21,119 nucleotides of DNA, from contig JBBTVP010000055.1 in the NCBI GenBank assembly GCA_038063175.1, positions 1-21,119 of the forward strand. The letters are read 5' to 3'. Source of the stretch: JBBTVP01 sp038063175. Lineage in GTDB: Bacteria; Patescibacteriota; Minisyncoccia; UBA6257; 1-14-0-10-40-38. Under the pieces are notes generated by a model that searched no databases, was not told where the DNA came from, and saw nothing but the letters and a program-made list of their open reading frames with translations. Below, in pieces: positions 8,122-15,548 of this stretch. Positions within the stretch are counted from its first letter, which is position 1; the number at the start of each line of letters is the position of its first letter. The position numbers and the translations under genes were made by a program.

Positions 8122-8466
8122 TTAGTTGGAAGCTATGATAGCAGCGACCGCGATAAAAAGCAACACGGCAAAAAAAAGGGTTGCGTATGCTAAAAGATAC
8201 GAAAGTACGCGGGCACGACGATACAGCGCGTTTGCGATCAAAAAATTCATTACGCCAATAAGCGTTCCGACTCCGAGAATCCCCCACACATCCCGCACAT
8301 TGCCTAAAAAGCGGAGACCTTCAGTATCGGATCCATACAGCACTACAAGGTGCGTGGTACTTCCGAGAAAAAGATAGGTGAGAATCGCAATAGTCGCGCC
8401 AAGTGCTCCCACAAGGAGCACCGTGGTTCTTAGGTAGATATCGCGAAATACATCGGGCGCGCACAT
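8122..8466 (-). CDS. Small membrane protein of unknown function, three predicted helices
   Basis: A 114-residue protein whose family I do not recognise. It has three hydrophobic segments: about residues 14-35 (TVLLVGALGATIAILTYLFL), 59-80 (WGILGVGTLIGVMNFLIANAL) and 87-112 (rich in Leu, Phe and Ala). A basic YRRAR sits between helices 2 and 3, placing that loop in the cytoplasm by the positive-inside rule. The loop between helices 1 and 2 (TTHLVVLYGSDTEGLRFLGNVRD) would then be outside. The start is ATG at 8466, 35 nt after the giant surface-protein gene on the same strand, and rplU follows 45 nt downstream. Co-transcription with either is possible but not shown. Confidence 0.75.
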   Translation of the reverse strand: MCAPDVFRDIYLRTTVLLVGALGATIAILTYLFLGSTTHLVVLYGSDTEGLRFLGNVRDVWGILGVGTLIGVMNFLIANALYRRARVLSYLLAYATLFFAVLLFIAVAAIIASN

Positions 8467-8501
8467 TCAGCTATCCTACCACGAAGCATGGCAGTGGAAA
8501 C

Positions 8502-11500
8502 CTACGGCCTCACATTTCCTCCCACAAGGAAGTTTAGTTTCGCTCTTGTGATAGGACCCACGACCCCAACTGAAGGAATGCCGTATTTCGACTGGAACCG
8601 CCTGACCGCAGTTTCAGTGAGTATGCCGTAGTAACCGGTCACAAGCCCTTGGGGATAGAGAATGCCGTTTGCAGCGAGCACCGCCTGGAGACGTGCAACC
8701 TCGGGATTCGAGAATCCTCGATAAAGGGGCTTAGTGAATGGTTTTGTGTTTGCAGGGAGTGTGGTTGCGACTGCCACGTTCGAAGCATTTGACTTCACAC
8801 TTACCCCGTAAGCACGGATACGGAAGAAATACGGAGTTCCCGGGGTAAGACCAACAACCATGCGGTAATAGTAGTTTGAGGGAAGCGATTCGCGGACGAC
8901 GTATGTGGTTCCGTTCGTTGAAACCTCGAGCTCGTATCCCTTGCGCAAGGGATCGGGAACATTCTTCCACGCGACCCGAACCTGGGAGGGTGAAATGGCA
9001 AGTGCGGAGAACCCTCCTGGTGTCTGGGGCGGAGTGCCGGGCGGAGGCGGAGGTGCGATGATTGTTGCAACACAGCTGCATACCGATCCGACTGCTTGGC
9101 AGGTTTGGGTTCCCGCGCATGTACCAAGGCAAGTCGGGGCAGTAGCGCTTCCGCACGATGGCGGAGGAGGAGGTGGAGTGATGGGTGGAGGTGGAGGAGG
9201 AGCCAGCGTGTCGTCATCGGAAATAGTCATTGCCTGGGAAATTGGACTCCCAAGCGTGTAGCCGGATCCGGAAGATACGGTAAGGATTACCGTCTCGGCA
9301 CCCTCAATAAGGGAATCATCAACGACCGTGATCGGGATATCGAGGTATGGAGTGTTCGCGGAAATTGACTGGACAGTTCCGATCGTCTGGAAGTCAGATC
9401 CGTTTGTGGCAGTGCTCCCGGTGAGCGAGATCGTAACCGAAAGTGGTAGCGCAGAGACAGGAACTACGGTAATCCGGAAGCTGCCATGATCAGAGGATTC
9501 GCCAACAGAGCTGTCAGGCATAGAGAGAGAAACCACTGATTGAGGCGGCGGGGGTGGAGGAACCGATGTAGGAACGTACTTGAATACCACTTTTGTGACT
9601 TCCCCATTGAAGATCGTCATGGTGACCGCGCATGAGATGCCGTTGCACGCGGACGAGGACGAGAGCGAGAGCGAGATCGGGAAGGTATTTATATTGCACT
9701 GGGTACCGGTGATCGGGTAGCTACAGATGCCCGCAAACTTGTCATATCCCGGAACATCGGTTGCATAGGCCGTGTGAAGCCCTGCGGGGATATTCCGGAT
9801 ATACGAGGGGTTCAGCGTGTCGTGGACATCTGCATCCACCCACGCCTCGGTGCCCGTAGGAGCAGCCGCAATAGTACCATCAGGGCCTACCCGCTTCAGA
9901 TTCGCGTCACCGAGGATCGGCGGTGGCGGAGGCGGTCCCGTAACATCATTGCTTTGAATTGTAACCGTGCCCGAGTTTGCAGAACCAATGGTGTAGGCAA
10001 GCGGCGAGCTCTGGAGAGTCAAGATCACCGTTTCGAGGTTTTCCACGAAGTCGTCATCAATAGGAATCACCTGAACCACGTTTGAAGCAAATCCTGCGGC
10101 GATCACCTTGGTACCAGTGATTAGTTGGTAGTCAGAACCGTTAATTGCCGTACCCGAGAGGGTGAACTGAACCGAGAGCGGGGCGGCGGTGTCGCCAGTC
10201 CGAACAAGGCGGATGACTCCGGATATTGGACCAGTCTCGTTCGCAGCAGCGCCCGTCACATTCACGGTGACCGTGGGAAGCGGCGGGGGTGGTGGAGGCG
10301 GTGGAGAAACGGGATCATCGTCAGTGATCGTGATTGCCTGGGACGCAGGGGTGCCAGTTGTGTAGCTGCCGCTCACCTGAATGACTGAAAGGGCGACTGT
10401 CTCGGAACCTTCGACGGCTGCATCGTCAATCACGGTCACGGGGATATCGAGCGAGGCACTGTTTCCGGGAATTGTTTTTACGGTCGAAATTGTTTGGAAG
10501 TCAGTGCCGTTCGTCGCCGTACTCCCCGCGAGAGAAATCGTGACCGAGAGTGGCGAAGATGAGACTTGAGAACGAGTGATGCGGAGGAAACCATGGTTGT
10601 TTGGCTCTCCTACAGAGCTGTCGACTGCTGTCATAGTCACTGAAGGAAGTACATCGTTATCGCTAATCGACATGGTCTGGGACGATGGAGCGCCAACCGA
10701 ATAACCACTTCCTGGGGAAACGGTTAAGATGACGTTTTCTAATCCTTCGACTCCCCCGTCATCGATGATTGTGACGGGAATATCGAGGAATGTAGAAGTT
10801 CCAGGGATGGTTTGGGTAGACGAGATCACCTGGAAATCGATGTTGTTCGAAGCAGAGCCGGTGACAGTGACGTTCACAGAGAGCGCAACACCGGTTGCCC
10901 CAGTCCGCGTGATACGGAAAGTGCCGTTATTCGACGGTTCGCCTGCGGAACTGTCAACCATGGATGCGGAAACCGAGACCGGAGGCGGTGGCGGTGGAAC
11001 TCCCCCGTCGTTGTCGGCGATAGTAACAGTTGCATTGTTCTGTGTACCCGGAACAATCAATACATCGCTCGTACCGGTGAGTGTGAGAATTACTGACTCG
11101 GTTTGTTCTGCGGTTGTATCATCAACCGGCACAATAGACACATACGTATCTGTTTGACCGGAGGAAAAATTTCGGGAAAGCGAAATGGGCTGGCCGTTAC
11201 TCCCCGTATAATCGGGTCCATTTGCGGCAGTACCAGTTAAGGTGAAATACACCGCAAGCGTACCGCTCGTGTTCGTCCGAGAAATTTTGAAACTACCTTG
11301 ATTTTGACCCGCTTCCGCGGCATCAGCATCATCAGCAATAACATTCACGTACCCGGTCGGAGGAGGTGGGGGCGGCGGAGGTGGTAGAGGAACGCAGGCA
11401 CATGTTGCACCAGATGTTTGGCAAATGAGTCCTGAACCACACGACCCATTGCATGTGGGAGCGCTCGAACCACACAAGATAGGCGGTCCGAAATATTGAT

Positions 11501-13745
11501 TTGCCAGTGCCTGTACATTCTGAGCGCCATAGACGAACTGACTATTCGTATCGAACGCCGGCTTCCCAATGTTTGGCATTGGAGTTATCCACTGATTAAC
11601 AGTGAGACTTTGGTTATTGCCGACTCCGGTTCCGCTCGTAGGCGGGTAACCCCAGTTCGCGAATTGCGCATTACTGTTTGGAGGAATACCAGGCTGCCCA
11701 AGGCCGAAAATATTGTTATTCGATTCATCGAATACGGTTGCGAGAGAATTCGGGCCGTAGTTGGTGTTTTGTGCGATCCACTCCCGGGCAAAAATGTTGT
11801 TATTCCCAGTAAGGGAAAGGAAGACGTTGTTTGCGAAATGCAGGTGAGTCCCTCCCCGGTTGGTGACCACAGGACTTTTAAAATTCGCACACCAATTCTC
11901 TCCCCATAAAATATGCTGGGGAGTGTCCTTCACAAGGATCTTGTTGTCGTAGAAATAGATGTGTCCATCGGAATGGTCGGTGTTCGCCCACTGGTGAGCA
12001 GAATCTTCGGATGCGAACGCGCCCACGCTCTTCGAGACCCTATTGCCATGGATCCACCAGAGACCGCTCGCATCGTCCGCGGTGAGAGAGGAAGCATCGC
12101 AGGAGTTACTGCAATCATTATTTGCATAGATAATCCGTTGGTTTGGAGACATTACTCCGTCCGCACGCGTCTGGATGCAGGTTCTTCCCGTAATATCCAC
12201 GGTATTTTCAACCGCTTCAAAATGCTGATCGGTCCAGTGGTTATAGAACCCGTGCTCATCGAGAATGTTATGTACATACAAATTGCATGCCGCAAAATTG
12301 GTTACATTTTCTGAAAAGACTCCCCACTGGGCCCCGCGGTCTACGCCGTTGTAGTATCCGCCATCCACTTCAAGATTCTTAATTACTACATTCACGAGTG
12401 TCTGATACGTTTCTTGTCCAGTTCTATCATTCCCTAAGAAAAGTACGGCTCGAGGGTGTTGGGTTGATCCAACCCTAATTTTGAGGTTATTCATACCATC
12501 GACTACCACATTCGACACATTGTTCATGCCAAACAGGTGGTCGGTGTACGCAGGTAACGGGCCAACCGTAGTACCCGGCGTTACAAAGTAGATGTGCACG
12601 GGATTCCCGTTCGCGAAATTTCTATTACTTAAGTCAAAACCAGAAGCAAGTTCACCGCCAGTCAAGGCATGCACCACGATCGTCTGTCCACTCTGCGCAT
12701 TTGCAAAAGCAGTAACGACTGACGTGTAATCGGCATTCGGCCCGCCGACATCAAGATCGGTTGCGGGGTTCAGCGGCCGCCTCCACGTCCACGGTTGTTG
12801 AAGCAGTGAAGAATAGGACGGATAATTTCCCGGTTTATTCACGTCCCCACTGTTGTAGTTCGAACAAATGTCCGCTCCGGTAAGCGGCGGTGCCGGGGGT
12901 GGCGATCCACCCGGGTCATTATCATTGATAGTAATCGAAAAAATATTCGGGGTTCCAATTCTATACCCCGGGTTTTGAGTAAGCTGAAGAGTGACCGATT
13001 CTGATCCTTCAACAAGGGTGTCATCTTCGAATGCTTTTACGACCGCATCGATCGTGACAGTGGGAGCCGTGTAACCGTTCCCTCGCTCTGGCATAACCTG
13101 TGCATACGGGATAGTAATATAATCCAAACCGTTCGTAGCACTTCCACCAATAGTGAATTTGACAGGAAAACTACATTTCTCAATCGTACATCCAGGGTTT
13201 TCGTCTCTTTGAATTCTGAATGCTCCATTACCCACTCCCGTTTCTCCTGCCGTAGCACTCGATACATTTACCGAAATCGTAGGAGGATCGTAAATAGTCA
13301 CCGAATCGCTACTCTGGCCCGAGTAACCAGTTCCAGGAGCGATGGCTACCACCACGTCCTCGTTACCTTCGTCAGGCAAATCAGGAATCGGAACTATAGA
13401 AAAAGTCGAAGTTGCATACGTGTAGGCATTGACCGGTGCCGGAAGAAGATAAGCCGTCGAGATCGTTTGATAGTCAGTACCATTGGTTGCGGTTCCGCTA
13501 ATTGTGAGATTCACGGTGGTCGGAACCGTATGTCCAGTCAAAGTAATCAAGAAAGTACCAATGGAAACACCTTTTGCAACGCTGTTGCCCGCTTCTCCGG
13601 TAGCACTATTAGTTGCAACGATGGTCGCCGTCGGACCACCTACCTGTCCCAAAAAATCTTTGGGGTTTTTCCCATTTTGAACAAGAGCGAAAAGAACTCC
13701 AATAAAAATAAAACCCCCGAGAAGAAATAGTAAACGCTTTGTCAT
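8502..13745 (-). CDS. Giant exported Calx-beta / beta-helix / FN3 / peptidoglycan-binding protein
   Basis: A 1747-residue protein counted from ATG at 13745; an in-frame TTG 30 nt upstream is less likely because MTKRLLFLLGGFIFIGVLF is a good signal peptide or anchor. In order: Calx-beta domains 1-2 (about 37-280), a right-handed beta-helix-like region (about 285-755, rich in Asn and Gly), a six-Cys module (757-787), Calx-beta 3-6 (about 798-1267), an unassigned domain (about 1273-1392), Calx-beta 7 (about 1400-1512), a second six-Cys module (about 1528-1557), FN3 (about 1572-1667) and a PG_binding_1 domain (about 1670-1745). Calx-beta domains end in acidic DND/DDD motifs that bind Ca2+ in this family. 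Polyproline linkers separate most modules. Probably a wall-attached adhesin or glycan-binding protein. A possible -10 (TATACT) lies at 13772-13767. Confidence 0.93.
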   Translation of the reverse strand: MTKRLLFLLGGFIFIGVLFALVQNGKNPKDFLGQVGGPTATIVATNSATGEAGNSVAKGVSIGTFLITLTGHTVPTTVNLTISGTATNGTDYQTISTAYLLPAPVNAYTYATSTFSIVPIPDLPDEGNEDVVVAIAPGTGYSGQSSDSVTIYDPPTISVNVSSATAGETGVGNGAFRIQRDENPGCTIEKCSFPVKFTIGGSATNGLDYITIPYAQVMPERGNGYTAPTVTIDAVVKAFEDDTLVEGSESVTLQLTQNPGYRIGTPNIFSITINDNDPGGSPPPAPPLTGADICSNYNSGDVNKPGNYPSYSSLLQQPWTWRRPLNPATDLDVGGPNADYTSVVTAFANAQSGQTIVVHALTGGELASGFDLSNRNFANGNPVHIYFVTPGTTVGPLPAYTDHLFGMNNVSNVVVDGMNNLKIRVGSTQHPRAVLFLGNDRTGQETYQTLVNVVIKNLEVDGGYYNGVDRGAQWGVFSENVTNFAACNLYVHNILDEHGFYNHWTDQHFEAVENTVDITGRTCIQTRADGVMSPNQRIIYANNDCSNSCDASSLTADDASGLWWIHGNRVSKSVGAFASEDSAHQWANTDHSDGHIYFYDNKILVKDTPQHILWGENWCANFKSPVVTNRGGTHLHFANNVFLSLTGNNNIFAREWIAQNTNYGPNSLATVFDESNNNIFGLGQPGIPPNSNAQFANWGYPPTSGTGVGNNQSLTVNQWITPMPNIGKPAFDTNSQFVYGAQNVQALANQYFGPPILCGSSAPTCNGSCGSGLICQTSGATCACVPLPPPPPPPPPTGYVNVIADDADAAEAGQNQGSFKISRTNTSGTLAVYFTLTGTAANGPDYTGSNGQPISLSRNFSSGQTDTYVSIVPVDDTTAEQTESVILTLTGTSDVLIVPGTQNNATVTIADNDGGVPPPPPPVSVSASMVDSSAGEPSNNGTFRITRTGATGVALSVNVTVTGSASNNIDFQVISSTQTIPGTSTFLDIPVTIIDDGGVEGLENVILTVSPGSGYSVGAPSSQTMSISDNDVLPSVTMTAVDSSVGEPNNHGFLRITRSQVSSSPLSVTISLAGSTATNGTDFQTISTVKTIPGNSASLDIPVTVIDDAAVEGSETVALSVIQVSGSYTTGTPASQAITITDDDPVSPPPPPPPPLPTVTVNVTGAAANETGPISGVIRLVRTGDTAAPLSVQFTLSGTAINGSDYQLITGTKVIAAGFASNVVQVIPIDDDFVENLETVILTLQSSPLAYTIGSANSGTVTIQSNDVTGPPPPPPILGDANLKRVGPDGTIAAAPTGTEAWVDADVHDTLNPSYIRNIPAGLHTAYATDVPGYDKFAGICSYPITGTQCNINTFPISLSLSSSSACNGISCAVTMTIFNGEVTKVVFKYVPTSVPPPPPPQSVVSLSMPDSSVGESSDHGSFRITVVPVSALPLSVTISLTGSTATNGSDFQTIGTVQSISANTPYLDIPITVVDDSLIEGAETVILTVSSGSGYTLGSPISQAMTISDDDTLAPPPPPPITPPPPPPSCGSATAPTCLGTCAGTQTCQAVGSVCSCVATIIAPPPPPGTPPQTPGGFSALAISPSQVRVAWKNVPDPLRKGYELEVSTNGTTYVVRESLPSNYYYRMVVGLTPGTPYFFRIRAYGVSVKSNASNVAVATTLPANTKPFTKPLYRGFSNPEVARLQAVLAANGILYPQGLVTGYYGILTETAVRRFQSKYGIPSVGVVGPITRAKLNFLVGGNVRP

Positions 13746-13814
13746 GCGCCTGGGTATCACATTGCTAGTATACAAGATTTATGAAGCGCGCATTATCCCC
13801 AGTTAACAGTTTAG

Positions 13815-13889
13815 TGCTCCCATCGGGATTTGAACCCGAGTTTCAGCCGTGAGAGGGCCGCGTCCTAGACCAGTCTAGACGATAGGAGC
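13815..13889 (-). tRNA. tRNA-Glu (anticodon CTC)
   Basis: Folded by eye. Acceptor GCTCCTA pairs with TGGGAGC (one G-U pair) and the discriminator is A. The anticodon stem-loop is CGGCC-CTCTCAC-GGCTG with anticodon CTC, and the T arm is CTCGG-GTTCAAA-TCCCGA-like. The sequence aligns well with bacterial tRNA-Glu, for example the CGTCTAG D-arm start and the loop context T-CTC-A. CCA is not encoded, so a CCA-adding enzyme is needed. The first 25 nt overlap the 3' end of the GIY-YIG gene on the same strand. The giant surface-protein gene starts 69 nt downstream. Confidence 0.95.
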
Positions 13890-14131
13890 TTCTGTAATCT
13901 TTCGAAAAGTTCATTCCTTGCTTTTGCGGTATTTTTCAAAAATATTTCCCTCGCTCTTGCAGAAATTAGATTGGGAAATGTTTCCTGATATATCAACAAA
14001 AGAGGTCGGTGGGGCTTGGTTGATCTTACGCCACCCGCATTATGTTTCGCAACCCGCTTTGCAATATTTTTCGTTATTCCAATGTAGTGCCAATTCTTTG
14101 CTTCACTTTTTAGAATATAGAGAAAATACAT
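13865..14131 (-). CDS. GIY-YIG domain nuclease overlapping tRNA-Glu
   Basis: An 88-residue single-domain GIY-YIG endonuclease-like protein. The two motif strands are FLYILKS (Tyr5) and HYIGITKN (Tyr16-Gly18). The expected Arg26, the HNAGG turn (30-34), STKPHRPLLLIYQE and the catalytic-type Glu62 in AREIFLKN are all present, so the active site looks intact. The last eight codons (KLLSSRLV) and the stop lie inside tRNA-Glu: the reading frame ends in the tRNA D-arm. ATG at 14131 is preceded by GGAGGAG, 10 nt away, inside a perfect palindrome. The gene sits between 15-bp direct repeats derived from the tRNA 5' end, which suggests a small mobile unit. A stand-alone repair or housekeeping YhbQ-like role is the alternative. 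Confidence 0.88.
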   Translation of the reverse strand: MYFLYILKSEAKNWHYIGITKNIAKRVAKHNAGGVRSTKPHRPLLLIYQETFPNLISARAREIFLKNTAKARNELFERLQKLLSSRLV

Positions 14132-14135
14132 GGAT

Positions 14136-14226
14136 CCGCGTCTCCTCCGGAGGAGGATAAACTAGACCAGCTTGCCCTCCTCAGGAGGGGCTATCTGTCC
14201 GCCTCCGGCGGAGACGATAGGAGCTT
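14136..14226 (-). repeat. Interrupted copy of the tRNA-Glu 5' part with palindromic insertions
   Basis: Three blocks occur in the same order and orientation as in tRNA-Glu: AGACGATAGGAGCTT (14212-14226, identical to 13877-13891), CTAGACCAG (14162-14170, identical to 13865-13873) and CCGCGTC (14136-14142, identical to 13858-13864). They are separated by inserts of 41 and 19 nt. These inserts hold inverted repeats: TCCGCC-TCC-GGCGGA, CCCTCCT-C-AGGAGGG and CTCCTCCGGAGGAG. The copy cannot fold as a tRNA and lacks the 3' half. It lies between murF and the GIY-YIG start and forms the nuclease gene's leader. Confidence 0.85.
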
Positions 14227-14240
14227 ACAAATAACAAACA

Positions 14241-15548
14241 CTAGTCTACGCTGTTTTGCTCCGGCAGTTGCCGAAGCCCATCTACGACCCGATCGAGCCG
14301 CATGGCGTGGGACGCCTTTATTAATACCAGATCGCCTCTCCGAATCAAGCCCTTCAGTTCATCCGCGGCTTCATCCTTTGTTTCGAACGAGAGCACATTT
14401 CGCTTCACCATACCCCGCTCGCGCGCGCCGTCCGCAATGAATTTCGCGCGTGACCCTACGGTTATGATCACATCGAATACTTTCGCGGCTTCTCTACCAA
14501 CCGATTCATGTTCCCCAGTCGCATATTCCCCAATCTCGAGCATATCGCCTAAGACCGCAATCTTCCGGGTTGCGGGAAGTTGGCGTACCGTTTCTATCGC
14601 CACGTGCATGGAAAGCGGTGACGCATTATAGGAATCATCGATAAGGTACGCGCCTCGGATTGCGGAAACAAGCCGCATCCTTCTTCGCGGCGGTTCAAAA
14701 TATGCGAGCGCTTCCGCGATACGCACCAGATGCATGCCAAATACAATGCCGATTGCCGCAGCTGCCGCCGCCGCAGATGCGACCGCGCGACCAAGGCTTC
14801 CGTCTATCCTCACTGGCACAAAACTCCCGCCATATTCAAGTTTGAAAGAAATGCCGATCGGTTTCCCCTCGTGAATCCGATGCTCAAAATTGGTAACCCG
14901 GACTTCTGCTTTGTCGCTAAATCCAAACGTGAGCACGTGCGCACGCGTCCGCTCCCGCATGGCAGCAACCACTTCATCGTCCGCAGAAAGCACTGCGAAT
15001 CCGTTTGTGGGAAGACCTTCGGGCAGCCGCGCTTTTTCCCGGGCAACCGCCTCGACATTCGGATAAAATTCCACATGCACCGGCACCTTTCCTACCGCGG
15101 TTACCACCGCAATCTGGGGACGTGCAATTTCCATAAGATACCGGATGTCGTTCGGCCGGTCTGCACCGTACTCGAGCACGAGAAGCTCGGGATACTTCCC
15201 TTGAGGAGTAAAGACAAGCTGATAAGAACCGCGCATAAGTACCTTTGTCCAGAAAAATGCCTTCCGAATCCGCTTCGTTCTCGCGGGAGTATTTTTACCC
15301 ACCAGTTCGAGATCCTTTGCCGACCAATCTCCTATAATCGCGAGTGGAAGACCAACTTCGCTGTTTAAACTTCCCTGGGAAACCCGAACTCTCCGGAGGC
15401 GGCGGAGCACCACTCCGATTGCCTCTTTCGTAGAAGTTTTCCCTACACTCCCGGTCACTCCTATCACGCCTGGTTTGAACTTGCGCAATGTGAAGGACGC
15501 GATCACCCGGAGCGCGCGCATGAGCTGGTTCTTTAAAAATTTGCTCAT
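14241..15548 (-). CDS. murF: UDP-N-acetylmuramoyl-tripeptide--D-alanyl-D-alanine ligase MurF
   Basis: A 435-residue Mur ligase that adds D-Ala-D-Ala to the UDP-MurNAc-tripeptide in the cytoplasm, the last soluble step of peptidoglycan precursor synthesis. The ATP-binding loop GVTGSVGKTS is at residues 30-39. The central domain has LEYGADRPNDI and TAVGKVPVHVEFY. The C-terminal domain carries DDSYNASPLSM, LGDMLEIGE and the late GDLVLIKASHAMRLDRVVD signature, which separates MurF from MurC/D/E. The start ATG overlaps the ftsI stop in an ATGA, indicating translational coupling. It ends the dcw-type operon; the tRNA-like remnant begins 14 nt after its stop. Slightly shorter than E. coli MurF (452 aa). 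Confidence 0.94.
   Translation of the reverse strand: MSKFLKNQLMRALRVIASFTLRKFKPGVIGVTGSVGKTSTKEAIGVVLRRLRRVRVSQGSLNSEVGLPLAIIGDWSAKDLELVGKNTPARTKRIRKAFFWTKVLMRGSYQLVFTPQGKYPELLVLEYGADRPNDIRYLMEIARPQIAVVTAVGKVPVHVEFYPNVEAVAREKARLPEGLPTNGFAVLSADDEVVAAMRERTRAHVLTFGFSDKAEVRVTNFEHRIHEGKPIGISFKLEYGGSFVPVRIDGSLGRAVASAAAAAAAIGIVFGMHLVRIAEALAYFEPPRRRMRLVSAIRGAYLIDDSYNASPLSMHVAIETVRQLPATRKIAVLGDMLEIGEYATGEHESVGREAAKVFDVIITVGSRAKFIADGARERGMVKRNVLSFETKDEAADELKGLIRRGDLVLIKASHAMRLDRVVDGLRQLPEQNSVD

Noticed and set aside
9000..11400. GGTGGAGG-type tandem repeats as a CRISPR or minisatellite
   Set aside because: They encode polyproline linkers on the minus strand in frame with the giant protein. Spacing and intervening sequence are domain-sized and coding, not spacer-like.
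13746..13775. TTG start 30 nt upstream for the giant protein
   Set aside because: The ATG at 13745 opens directly onto a basic-hydrophobic signal sequence, and a possible -10 box lies within the TTG extension.
14136..14226. A second functional tRNA gene
   Set aside because: It has only 5' tRNA blocks, split by palindromic inserts, and lacks the anticodon loop, T arm and 3' acceptor strand.
14730..15368. 212-codon plus-strand frame opposite murF
   Set aside because: Antisense to a gene with complete MurF motifs; composition is that of a shadow frame.
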